NCBI GenBank assembly: GCA_900313465.1
Contig: OMRU01000003.1
Coordinates: 1-14,765, forward strand
DNA from: an uncultured Clostridia bacterium
GTDB taxonomy: Bacteria; Bacillota_I; Bacilli_A; RFN20; CAG-288
DNA: 14,765 bases
Direction of reading: 5' to 3'
The notes under the pieces are model-generated. The model ran no database searches, had not been told where the DNA came from, and saw only the letters and a program-made list of their open reading frames with translations. Positions 1 through 6,591 of the stretch are shown here, piece after piece (position 1 is the stretch's first letter; the number at the start of each line of letters is the position of its first letter). Both the position numbers and the translations under genes were made by a program.

Positions 1-593
1 GCTTTATTCTCATTCGTTTCTAAAACAGTCTGTTTTAAAAGTGGGAATCTGTTCATGACCAATAAGACAAGACCGGCCAAGAGAATGAAGACTTCGTTGA
101 TCAATTCAATATCGGTGTTGTTGATTAAGAATGTGATGATAGTGATGACTAGAGCCAGATAGGCGAAAAATTCACCTTTTTCTTTCAGGATATCCGTAAA
201 TAAGACAAGGATGATCAACACCACATCGAGTAAGGTGATGATGACATAAATCCATGACCAGGCGTTAGTCCAACGACCTAAGAAGACATGTAACAGGAAA
301 TATCTCAGGAAATAGCTGACGAATAACACACCGACAATATATAGAGGGGCTTTTTCAAATCTGACTTCACGAACATAAGAGGTAATACAGGAAAGAGAGA
401 ATAGACATAGGGCGGTGGTCGTAACGACTTCAACTAACAAAATGAGAATGCGGGCAATAATCGTAGCGGCATTTAAGTTGGCCCAGCTCTGTAACAAAGT
501 CTGAAGGCACATGACAAAAAAGAAGATGGCACTAAGAGAAAACAACACACCACTGATTGCTTTAAGAGTTTTGACAATTTGTTTTTCGCTCAT
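1..593 (-). CDS. Polytopic membrane protein of unknown function (C-terminus cut off by window edge)
   Basis: An open frame runs from an ATG at 593-591 to the left edge without a stop, giving 197 codons. GAAAGGA lies just upstream at good spacing. The protein is strongly hydrophobic, with about six membrane-spanning stretches near residues 12-34, 43-70, 83-105, 112-133, 143-157 and 164-181. A short polar N-terminus begins MSEKQIVKTL. I recognise no family motif, catalytic residue or transporter signature. It lies downstream of the pectin methylesterase gene on the same strand. A strong terminator separates the two, so it probably has its own promoter; a TATAAT at 624-629 (minus) is a candidate -10, but no convincing -35 is visible. 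The call as a real membrane protein is secure, the function is not. Confidence 0.8.
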   Translation of the reverse strand, partial: MSEKQIVKTLKAISGVLFSLSAIFFFVMCLQTLLQSWANLNAATIIARILILLVEVVTTTALCLFSLSCITSYVREVRFEKAPLYIVGVLFVSYFLRYFLLHVFLGRWTNAWSWIYVIITLLDVVLIILVLFTDILKEKGEFFAYLALVITIITFLINNTDIELINEVFILLAGLVLLVMNRFPLLKQTVLETNENK

Positions 594-641
594 ATAATAT
601 CCTTTCTTTCGATTATGTTTATGATTATATAAGAAAAACAT

Positions 642-680
642 AAAAAAAAGAAACATGTCAATCGAATTTTGACATGTTTC
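642..680 (-). terminator. Rho-independent terminator after the pectin methylesterase gene
   Basis: A perfect 12-bp inverted repeat, GAAACATGTCAA (650-661) and TTGACATGTTTC (669-680), encloses a 7-base loop. On the minus strand it is followed at once by eight T (642-649). It lies 8 bases past the stop of the minus-strand gene ending at 688 and separates that gene from the membrane protein at 593. Confidence 0.9.
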
Positions 681-687
681 TTAATGA

Positions 688-2952
688 TTATAGATTTTGT
701 ACTAAAGTGACAAGGGCCTGATATTCTGTTTCTGTGAGGATGCTTCCACCACTAACAGCAGTCTTGATAGCACCATCACCGGTATTGTTATATTCGGCAA
801 AATGAGCATTGGTAGGAAGGTTTCCACTCATCTGATCAAATCTCGGATTCTTCTTATCGGAAGTATCGCCATAGGCTTTCTTGGAAATGGCATCAGGCAT
901 GGTGCAGTTGGCATAAGTGACTCTAGCAAACTTACCCCAAGGTCTAGCTAAGGAAACCGTGCCTTGAGTAACACCTTCTTCGGCCGTGATGGTCATGTTA
1001 TTGAAGAAGAAGCCGACTTGAACAGAAGTGTCGCTGGATGGTTTAGGTGCACAGATATAACCACCATTGGTGGTGCTGTTTCTGTTTAAGCAATGAATTG
1101 TACCACCATTGAATATGGCTTCGACATCTTCACCGAAGATGAAGTCGGTCATACCCTGGATATAGCAATCATTGTAGACCTGATGGCCAAGTCTGGCATA
1201 TAAGGTATCCTGGAAACCATAGAAGTAGCAGTTGTCAAAGGTAGCGTCACAATCCAATACGGCGGCAACAGCCTGCTTGTTACCAGAATTGCAGTTGTTA
1301 TATTCATCCATGGTATTAAAGGCAGTGTTCTTGATGGTTAAGTTTTCGGCCTTAAAGCCAGTTGCGTTCTTGTTGACGGAAAGCGTGGAAGAACCATAAG
1401 TAGACCAGGCATTTCCACTGGCATCTACACTATCAGCGTGAAGCGAATAAGCGATGGTTGTATTTGGATGATTAGCTTCATTTAATGAACCGATCAAAGT
1501 GACATTTGGAATTTCAATATAGACTTTTTCCTCATAAGTTTCTTCACCAAGATGAATGTTCATTCTGTTGGTGATAGAAGCGTTACTCGCCTTTAAACTC
1601 TTATAGAAGTCATGAGCTTTCTGAATGCTGGAGAAGGTTGGAACGTTATTGATTAATTCACCCTCGGAAGTGACTTCTTTCGAGACGGCAAGATTGTATT
1701 CCTCTTTGTCATCCAAGGACAAAGTGAGGTCTAAGACAGTAATAGAGATGTCAGCGGTGTGTTCCACGTTATTATTGCTATACTTGACACCGATAGACTT
1801 CTTACCGGCTGATGTCATATCAGGAAGGGTGATGGTAGCTCTGGAGGTGATATTCATCTCCTTGTTATCATCCGTAACAGCCTTGACGATGATGTTTTCA
1901 CTAGAGATGGCATCATTGACGCGGTATATGGTTGGTGTTCTTAAGATGGCATCGGCTTTTGAACCAGAAGACTTCTGGATGTGTTCATAATAGGATTTGA
2001 TCGCTTTGACGGCATGGACCTTGACTGTGACAAACTGTTTGGCATAGGTCTTATAGGAAATGCCAATCTGGTATTCGCCAGCACTAGCTTTGTTATAGGC
2101 GCTTGTATCGATTTCTAAATCAGCAGGTTTGATTTCCATTCTGGCGCCAGAGGAATAAACGGCGTTAGCAAGAAGATTAGCAAGGGAGATATCATCACCG
2201 ATGAGATAATCTTTCTGCATGTTATCGGAATTGATTTCAAAACCGGTTTCTTTGCCTAAGGCTAATTCCTGGGTGAAGTCAAGGTAATAGATGTTGATAC
2301 CATTGACGGAGGAATAAAGATAGTATTCACCTGCTTCAGGGATATTGAATTCAAAATAATCTGGAGTGGTAGCAGATACACCATCTTCAGAGGTAAAGAT
2401 AGGGTCTTCACCGGCTTTAGATATACTCCAGGTTCTACTAGAATCACTACCGCTTGCACTCTGACAACAGAAACGAAGTTTACCGGCACTTGTCGCGGTG
2501 ATCTTGATAGACTTGGAACTGGTGGAACCAGCACCATTGAGTTTGAAACGACCTTCAGAAGAGAAATCTGTACCATCATAACTGATGGTCTTTTTAGAAC
2601 CGAAGTCGATGGTGGTGCCTTTCATCATAGTAAAGACGTTGTTCATTTTATAACCGTCGTCACCGACGTTGATGTTACCATTAGAATTATCAAGTAATCC
2701 TGGATAGGCTTTGGTGAGGATGATGGTCTTTTCCTCTTCTTCTTTGGTAGAAGAAGCAATACTGGAATCCTCTTGGACGATAGAGGATGGCAAGAGGGAA
2801 CTTGCTTCTAGTACGCTATCAATGGAAGTCTGACTTGTTTCCGTTACTGAGGAATCGGAACTCGCTTGAGATAAAACGCTGGAGGTCTGTTCTCCGCAAC
2901 CGACTAGGAATAAACTGCAGATGCTGACTAATAATAGTTTTTTGGTCTTCAT
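688..2952 (-). CDS. Lipoprotein pectin methylesterase (CE8) with beta-sandwich and Ig-like modules
   Basis: Predicted to de-esterify methylated homogalacturonan at the cell surface. I chose the start at 2952 (754 aa) because it gives a clean lipoprotein signal, MKTKKLLLV...LFLVGC, with lipid-modified Cys19. The frame is open up to 3024, but a putative extended -10 at 2989-2997 lies inside that extension. AAGGAG (2968-2973) is an unusually long 15 bases upstream, so ATG 2976 cannot be excluded. Order of parts: Ser/Thr/Glu-rich linker (20-75); beta-sandwich resembling modules attached to clostridial pectate lyases, with CCQSASG and INIYYLDF (about 83-227); two Ig-like domains (about 236-312 and 342-407); pectinesterase domain (about 438-754). 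The last has the family motifs GEETYEEKV, KQAVA, GFQDTL (Asp582), YIQGMTDFIFG (Asp603) and LARPWG (Arg670), so the catalytic Asp pair and Arg are intact. No other pectinase gene is in the window. Confidence 0.92.
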   Translation of the reverse strand: MKTKKLLLVSICSLFLVGCGEQTSSVLSQASSDSSVTETSQTSIDSVLEASSLLPSSIVQEDSSIASSTKEEEEKTIILTKAYPGLLDNSNGNINVGDDGYKMNNVFTMMKGTTIDFGSKKTISYDGTDFSSEGRFKLNGAGSTSSKSIKITATSAGKLRFCCQSASGSDSSRTWSISKAGEDPIFTSEDGVSATTPDYFEFNIPEAGEYYLYSSVNGINIYYLDFTQELALGKETGFEINSDNMQKDYLIGDDISLANLLANAVYSSGARMEIKPADLEIDTSAYNKASAGEYQIGISYKTYAKQFVTVKVHAVKAIKSYYEHIQKSSGSKADAILRTPTIYRVNDAISSENIIVKAVTDDNKEMNITSRATITLPDMTSAGKKSIGVKYSNNNVEHTADISITVLDLTLSLDDKEEYNLAVSKEVTSEGELINNVPTFSSIQKAHDFYKSLKASNASITNRMNIHLGEETYEEKVYIEIPNVTLIGSLNEANHPNTTIAYSLHADSVDASGNAWSTYGSSTLSVNKNATGFKAENLTIKNTAFNTMDEYNNCNSGNKQAVAAVLDCDATFDNCYFYGFQDTLYARLGHQVYNDCYIQGMTDFIFGEDVEAIFNGGTIHCLNRNSTTNGGYICAPKPSSDTSVQVGFFFNNMTITAEEGVTQGTVSLARPWGKFARVTYANCTMPDAISKKAYGDTSDKKNPRFDQMSGNLPTNAHFAEYNNTGDGAIKTAVSGGSILTETEYQALVTLVQNL

Positions 2953-2988
2953 GATTTGTTTTTTGTGCTCCTTCATAGTACTTGTTGT

Positions 2989-2997
2989 AATATAACA
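2989..2997 (-). promoter_or_regulatory. Candidate extended -10 promoter of the pectin methylesterase gene
   Basis: The minus strand reads TGTTATATT, an extended -10 (TGn plus TATATT). No convincing -35 lies 17 bases upstream, as is common for extended -10 promoters. Transcription would begin near 2982, giving a leader of about 30 bases before ATG 2952. Prediction from sequence only. Confidence 0.45.
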
Positions 2998-3069
2998 AAT
3001 GTAGAAGCAATATTTTTGTTCCAAAAAACCAAACTTGCTTATTAGTCAGCATATTTGTTGCTAGAAACC

Positions 3070-3099
3070 AAAAACTCCTCTGCCATAAAGCAGAGGAGT
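3070..3099 (-). terminator. Terminator after the free methionine-R-sulfoxide reductase gene
   Basis: A 10-bp perfect stem, ACTCCTCTGC (3074-3083) and GCAGAGGAGT (3090-3099), has a 6-base loop. On the minus strand it is followed by a T-rich run (GTTTTTGGTTT). It begins 12 bases past the stop at 3111 and lies upstream of the pectin methylesterase promoter, insulating the two genes. Confidence 0.8.
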
Positions 3100-3110
3100 C
3101 AAACTAGAAA

Positions 3111-3596
3111 TCAAAGCTGAGAGAAGATAGAATGCTGTGAAGCGAGAAGTTGACAGATCTTTTCTGTGTACTTCTTATCGATTTCATCAAACGCAGCATG
3201 GTTATCGCTGTCGATATCAAACACGGCTAAGCAATGATCGTTTTCCATGACAGGGGCGACGATTTCGCTGTTGGTCGTTGAGGAGCAGGCGATGTGATAT
3301 GGTAGTTGGTGGACATCCTCAACGAGCTGGGTTTCTTTATTGGTATAGGCTTTTCCACAGACCCCTCTAGAGAAAGGAATTTCTTCACAGGCGTCGTTTC
3401 CAATATAGGGACCAAGATAGAGAAGATTTTTATCTTTATCCTCAAGATAGAAACCAACCCAATGCATATAATCAAAGTTTTCTTTGTAGAGATTGATGAT
3501 TTCACACATCAAAGTCAGGTAACGAATGTTCTTGTTCACCTTGAGGCTGTATTCGATTGTTTTGACAATGTTCTGATATTTGCTTTCCTTATTCAT
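3111..3596 (-). CDS. msrC: Free methionine-R-sulfoxide reductase (GAF-domain fRMsr)
   Basis: Reduces free L-methionine-R-sulfoxide to methionine in the cytosol. The 161-aa protein is a single GAF domain of normal family length. All three conserved cysteines are present: Cys70 in GPYIGNDACEEI, Cys80 in SRGVCGKA and Cys104 in PYHIACSS, matching the catalytic and resolving Cys of characterised fRMsr enzymes. The flanking blocks SEIVAPV and AVFDIDSD also fit. The start has a strong GGAAAGGAG seven bases upstream. It is a single-gene unit with its own terminator and probably an extended -10 promoter (3641-3649), divergent from the aquaporin gene. A second repair gene, msrA, is encoded about 2.4 kb away, so the neighbourhood handles both free and protein-bound methionine sulfoxide. 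Confidence 0.93.
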   Translation of the reverse strand: MNKESKYQNIVKTIEYSLKVNKNIRYLTLMCEIINLYKENFDYMHWVGFYLEDKDKNLLYLGPYIGNDACEEIPFSRGVCGKAYTNKETQLVEDVHQLPYHIACSSTTNSEIVAPVMENDHCLAVFDIDSDNHAAFDEIDKKYTEKICQLLASQHSIFSQL

Positions 3597-3640
3597 ATTG
3601 TTCTCCTTTCCATTTATAGATGATTTGTTTCAACACTTTA

Positions 3641-3649
3641 ATTCTATCA
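3641..3649 (-). promoter_or_regulatory. Candidate extended -10 promoter of the msrC gene
   Basis: The minus strand reads TGATAGAAT, a TGn extension plus TAGAAT (5 of 6 to TATAAT), about 45 bases upstream of ATG 3596. The -35 region is weak. It lies back to back with the aquaporin promoter, so the two divergent promoters share about 40 bp. Confidence 0.4.
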
Positions 3650-3678
3650 CATCAGTAAGTTTATTATGGTTTCAATGG

Positions 3679-3687
3679 TGCTATAAT
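3679..3687 (+). promoter_or_regulatory. Extended -10 promoter of the aquaporin gene
   Basis: TGCTATAAT is a perfect TATAAT hexamer with the TGn extension, 21 bases upstream of ATG 3709. No good -35 is visible. Transcription would start near 3694, close to the ribosome binding site, so the leader is very short. Confidence 0.55.
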
Positions 3688-3708
3688 TATCGCAAAGGAG
3701 GAATCTTT

Positions 3709-4428
3709 ATGGTTGATTCTATCAAAAAATATCTTGCCGAATTTGTTGCTACCTTTATTTTGGTTGTCGTGGGTTGTGGTACCGCCGTTTCTTCTGGCGG
3801 TGACATTGTTGCCACTTGTCTTGCCTTCGGTATCTCTATTGTCATCTTAGCTTATACCGTCGGTAGAATCTCTGGTGGTCATGCTAACCCAGCTGTCTCT
3901 CTTGCGATGGCTGTCTCTGGTAAATTGAGCTGGAAGGACTTCTTGTTCTATGTTCTTGCTCAGTTTGCTGGTGCTATGGTTGGCTCCTTGCTCTTAGGCT
4001 TATTCTTCTGGGGCTATAAGGCTACTGGTGCTAATAGTTTGACTAACGTGGCTTTGATCATGGGTGAATATGAAATCACCTTCGCTACTGCTTTAGTCGG
4101 TATGTCAATTGAAATCGTTTTGACGTTCTTATTTATCTTTGCCATCTTTGGCTTCACCTGTGAAGAAAAGTTATCTAATATCGCTGGTCTTCTTATCGGT
4201 ATTGTCTTGACTGGTGTTCACTTCTTAGGTTTCAATCTCACTGGTGTTTCTGTTAACCCAGCCAGAGCCTTCTCTGCTCTGATCTGTTCCTTATTTGGTG
4301 GTGCTGATGCCGGTAATGCCTTCTTAGCGATGTTTGCTTGTGTCGTTGGCCCATTCATCGGTGCTGTCTTAGCTGCCTTTTGCTGGATGTTCTTCTTTGG
4401 TAAGAAAGAAACCAAGGCTGCTGAATAA
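3709..4428 (+). CDS. Aquaporin / major intrinsic protein (AqpZ-like water channel)
   Basis: Membrane channel of the MIP family, 239 aa, the usual length. I chose ATG 3709 because a consensus AAAGGAGG sits seven bases upstream; the longer open frame to 3580 crosses the promoter. Both pore motifs are intact: GGHANPAVS (NPA at 60-62) and SVNPARA (NPA at 183-185), in a six-helix pattern with two half-helices. Alignment by eye with E. coli AqpZ puts Phe40, His171, Val180 and Arg186 at the four selectivity-filter positions. Phe and His there favour a water-type pore over a glycerol facilitator; Val replaces the AqpZ Thr. It is monocistronic, with an extended -10 promoter in front and a strong terminator behind. 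Small neutral solutes other than water cannot be ruled out. Confidence 0.93.
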   Translation: MVDSIKKYLAEFVATFILVVVGCGTAVSSGGDIVATCLAFGISIVILAYTVGRISGGHANPAVSLAMAVSGKLSWKDFLFYVLAQFAGAMVGSLLLGLFFWGYKATGANSLTNVALIMGEYEITFATALVGMSIEIVLTFLFIFAIFGFTCEEKLSNIAGLLIGIVLTGVHFLGFNLTGVSVNPARAFSALICSLFGGADAGNAFLAMFACVVGPFIGAVLAAFCWMFFFGKKETKAAE

Positions 4429-4448
4429 TTCTGATTCTTGATATTTTC

Positions 4449-4484
4449 CCTCTTATGGCACAAGCCATAAGAGGTTTTTCTTTT
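4449..4484 (+). terminator. Terminator after the aquaporin gene
   Basis: An 11-bp perfect stem, CCTCTTATGGC (4449-4459) and GCCATAAGAGG (4464-4474), with a tetraloop ACAA is followed by TTTTTCTTTT. It starts 20 bases past the stop of the aquaporin gene. Confidence 0.95.
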
Positions 4485-4565
4485 AAAATTTATGTTTTAA
4501 GGCTTTAAACTTCTCAGAGAAAAAAGAAAGAATGTTTCATTTGCTCTATAGGGAAAGCGTAATGT

Positions 4566-4594
4566 TTGCTACACCTTTTCATTTAAGGTATACT
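4566..4594 (+). promoter_or_regulatory. Candidate sigma-70-type promoter of the His/Cys-tail protein gene
   Basis: TTGCTA (4566-4571), a 17-base spacer and TATACT (4589-4594) form a reasonable -35/-10 pair about 30 bases upstream of ATG 4624. Transcription would start near 4601. The preceding stretch 4485-4565 is AT-rich and shows nothing else that I can support. Confidence 0.55.
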
Positions 4595-4623
4595 TGATAT
4601 GTTATTTTTGAGGTATAGGAAAT

Positions 4624-5025
4624 ATGAAATTTACACCAGAAGCTCAGGCTTTGATCAAACAGATGATGAAGGATAACAACTTAGATGTTTTATCCGTCAG
4701 AGTTATCTTTAATGAAACGGAAGAGGGAATGTTACAGTTAGATCTTCTTTCCAAGGAAGAATGTGCTGATAGAAGAATTGTTGAGATGGACTCTATTTCA
4801 GTTGCTATCGATGAAGCAGAAGATTTTGCTCTTGAAGATACTATCTTTGACGCTCAGGGCGATGAAATCGTTGTGGAATTCCCACATCACCATCACCACG
4901 ATGGTGAGTGTTGTGGTCATCACCACCATGAAGAGGGTCATTGCTGTGGTCATCACCATCATCATGAAGGCGAATGCTGCTGTGGTGATGATTGTGAATG
5001 TGAATGCGAAGATAAAGGTGAATAA
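4624..5025 (+). CDS. HesB/IscA-like small protein with tandem His/Cys-rich metal-binding tail
   Basis: 133 aa, with GAGGT nine bases before the ATG. Residues 1-86 resemble the Fe-S biogenesis (HesB/IscA) fold: MKFTPEAQALIKQ, then LSVRVIF, then VAIDEAEDFALEDTIFD. The three cysteines that hold iron or a cluster in IscA proteins are absent; only Cys47 lies in this part. Residues 88-133 form an extreme tail with 15 His and 10 Cys, arranged as three units: His5-DGECCG, His4-EEGHCCG and His5-EGECCCG, then a DDCECEC end. Such a tail should bind soft or transition metals such as Ni, Zn, Cu or Co. Likely roles are metal storage, buffering or delivery, but the partner is unknown. It is a single-gene unit with its own promoter and a shared bidirectional terminator. 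The fold assignment is tentative; metal binding by the tail is well supported by composition. Confidence 0.8.
   Translation: MKFTPEAQALIKQMMKDNNLDVLSVRVIFNETEEGMLQLDLLSKEECADRRIVEMDSISVAIDEAEDFALEDTIFDAQGDEIVVEFPHHHHHDGECCGHHHHEEGHCCGHHHHHEGECCCGDDCECECEDKGE
4885..4986 (+). repeat. Tandem in-frame repeat coding the His/Cys modules
   Basis: Three consecutive imperfect units of 33, 33 and 36 bases (4885-4917, 4918-4950, 4951-4986). Each starts with CATCACCA and ends with TGTGGT. They encode His-run, acidic linker and Cys-Cys-Gly. The shared ends and slightly different lengths suggest growth by slippage or unequal duplication, so copy number may differ between strains. Confidence 0.8.
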
Positions 5026-5030
5026 AATAA

Positions 5031-5059
5031 TGGGTTGCCAGTAAGGCAACCCAAATTTT
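5031..5059. terminator. Bidirectional terminator between convergent genes
   Basis: A 9-bp perfect stem, TGGGTTGCC (5031-5039) and GGCAACCCA (5045-5053), with loop AGTAA is flanked by AATAAAATAA on the left and AATTTTATTT on the right. T-rich tails therefore follow the hairpin in both directions. It serves the plus-strand gene ending at 5025 and the minus-strand gene ending at 5062. Confidence 0.88.
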
Positions 5060-5061
5060 AT

Positions 5062-5997
5062 TTAGCGAAATGTTTGTTTTTCCAATAGCGCATTGACTTC
5101 TTTGTAGCTAGGCATGCTGGAGAGGGCTCCACGCTTGGTGGTGGCTAAGGCTCCGGCGATATTGGCAAACTTCAGATTGGACATCATCAAGGAAGGAATA
5201 AAGAGCATTTCTCTAAGACCTAAGGAATCTACATTGGATAAGAAGGCGCCCATGAAAGCATCGCCTGCTCCGGTGGTATCCACACAATTGACTTTCACAC
5301 TCTTACAACGGGTGATGCGTTTGTTGTGGTAGGCAAGAGAGCCTTCTTTACCGAGTGTAACAAGATAAAGCTTTGGTCCTTCTTTTAATTTGGTCAGAGC
5401 TTTTTCAATATCTTCCTCGGCAGTGAATTTCAATAATTCATCTTTGGAGAATTTCACAATATCAAACTGAGGATAGAATTCTTCATAAGCTTTTTTTGCA
5501 ACAGTAAAGTCAGACCACATATCTTCACGATAGTTGATATCAAAGGAGAGAATCTTGTTTTGTGCCTTAGCAAAGGTGATGATCTGTCTTAGGTAATCTC
5601 TACCCTTGTTGTCATTTAAAATGAACGAGCCGACATGGATGACATCACCCTCCATGATCAGATCTAACGCATCATCGAGAAAATCATTTTCAGGAGTGTT
5701 TTCTTTTTCAAAGGTGAAGGAGCGTTCACTTCCATGTAAGACGACTTTGCTGATCAAGGTCTTCTTATCTTTGCAGATGTGAAGGCCTCTCGTATCAAGG
5801 TTTTGCTCGTTAAAGAAACGAAGAATTTTCTTGCCAGCCTCATCTTTACCGATATTGCCGACAAAAAGAGTGTGGTTACCTAATCGATTTGCTTGATAGC
5901 AAACATTAAATGGGGCACCGCCAACAAAGGATGTCGTTTTTTCGGTATTGGTGTTTTCAAATGTATCTAAGAGGATTTCTCCAAAACTGATGATCAT
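5062..5997 (-). CDS. PfkB-family sugar kinase, probable fructokinase
   Basis: Cytosolic ATP-dependent sugar kinase of the ribokinase/PfkB family, 311 aa. Family landmarks: GEILLD (6-11), the sugar-binding GGAPFNV (26-32), FDINYREDMW (152-161), KFSKDEL (182-188) and the ATP/anion-hole motif DTTGAGDAF (240-248) with catalytic base Asp246. The fructokinase-like FDxNYR block makes fructose the most likely substrate, giving fructose-6-phosphate, but other ketoses or gluconate-type sugars are possible. ATG 5997 overlaps the msrA stop as ATGA and has no strong binding site of its own, so translation is probably coupled to msrA. No sugar transporter, hydrolase or regulator is adjacent, so the sugar source is not shown by context. 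Confidence 0.88.
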   Translation of the reverse strand: MIISFGEILLDTFENTNTEKTTSFVGGAPFNVCYQANRLGNHTLFVGNIGKDEAGKKILRFFNEQNLDTRGLHICKDKKTLISKVVLHGSERSFTFEKENTPENDFLDDALDLIMEGDVIHVGSFILNDNKGRDYLRQIITFAKAQNKILSFDINYREDMWSDFTVAKKAYEEFYPQFDIVKFSKDELLKFTAEEDIEKALTKLKEGPKLYLVTLGKEGSLAYHNKRITRCKSVKVNCVDTTGAGDAFMGAFLSNVDSLGLREMLFIPSLMMSNLKFANIAGALATTKRGALSSMPSYKEVNALLEKQTFR

Positions 5998-6497
5998 GCT
6001 TTTCTGTCTTCTTTCTTGACTAAATTGAGATCGACATGGCAATAGCCATGTGGATTCTTGGCCAAATATTTCTGATGGTATTCTTCGGCAGGATAGAAGT
6101 TCTTTAATGGTTCAAGGATGATAGCAAACTTGCCCTGGTTGAGTTCTTTTTCTCTTCGGTTTAGATATTCTTTAAGATAATCTTCATCTTCATCATCGTC
6201 ATAGAAGATACCGGTGCGATACTGAATACCGACATCCTCACCCTGGCGATTGACACTGTATGGATCGACGATGATCATATAGTAATCTAAGAGTTTCTCA
6301 AGAGAGATAAGATGTTCATCGTATGTGATCTTGACGGTCTCAGCATGGGTGGCCTGACCATGTTTTAAATCTTCGTATCGTGGATTTGCTGTGTTGCCAT
6401 TGGCATATCCGACTTCGGTTGAGACAACACCAGTCATGCGATCATAGAAAGCCTGGCTTCCCCAAAAGCAACCGGCTGCTAAATAAATTGTTTTCAT
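5994..6497 (-). CDS. msrA: Peptide methionine-S-sulfoxide reductase MsrA
   Basis: Reduces methionine-S-sulfoxide in proteins, with reductant usually supplied by thioredoxin. I chose ATG 6497 (167 aa) because it places GCFWG at residues 9-13 as in the family, with GAAGG about ten bases upstream. The 22 codons before it in the same frame are not family-like. Catalytic Cys10 lies in AAGCFWGS. Other signature blocks are EVGYANG, THAETV, DPYSVNRQGEDVGIQYRTGIFY and the C-terminal EYHQKYLAKNPHGYCHVDL. Cys153 in GYCHVD is a candidate resolving cysteine. No MsrB domain is fused and no msrB is in the window. It is the first gene of a two-gene unit with the fructokinase (ATGA overlap), an unexpected pairing. 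Together with msrC it covers protein-bound S-sulfoxide and free R-sulfoxide. Confidence 0.95.
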   Translation of the reverse strand: MKTIYLAAGCFWGSQAFYDRMTGVVSTEVGYANGNTANPRYEDLKHGQATHAETVKITYDEHLISLEKLLDYYMIIVDPYSVNRQGEDVGIQYRTGIFYDDDEDEDYLKEYLNRREKELNQGKFAIILEPLKNFYPAEEYHQKYLAKNPHGYCHVDLNLVKKEDRKA

Positions 6498-6566
6498 ATG
6501 TTTTGTTACCTTCAATCGACAATATTTTATCTTATCGAAGTCTCTTTGTATATTCTTTTGCAAGAG

Positions 6567-6589
6567 AAAAGCCGACGAAATGTCGGCTT
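6567..6589 (-). terminator. Terminator after the unknown lipoprotein gene
   Basis: An 8-bp stem, AAGCCGAC (6569-6576) and GTCGGCTT (6582-6589), with loop GAAAT is followed on the minus strand by TTTTCTC. It starts 3 bases past the stop at 6592. The T-tract is short, so termination may be only moderate. Confidence 0.75.
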
Positions 6590-6591
6590 GG

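Noticed and set aside
1625-1990. 121-codon plus-strand open frame.
   Set aside because: It lies wholly inside the pectin methylesterase gene on the opposite strand, has no ribosome binding site and no recognisable product.
2953-3024. N-terminal extension of the pectin methylesterase frame.
   Set aside because: It places residues before the lipoprotein signal, lacks a ribosome binding site at ATG 3024 and overlaps the predicted -10 element.
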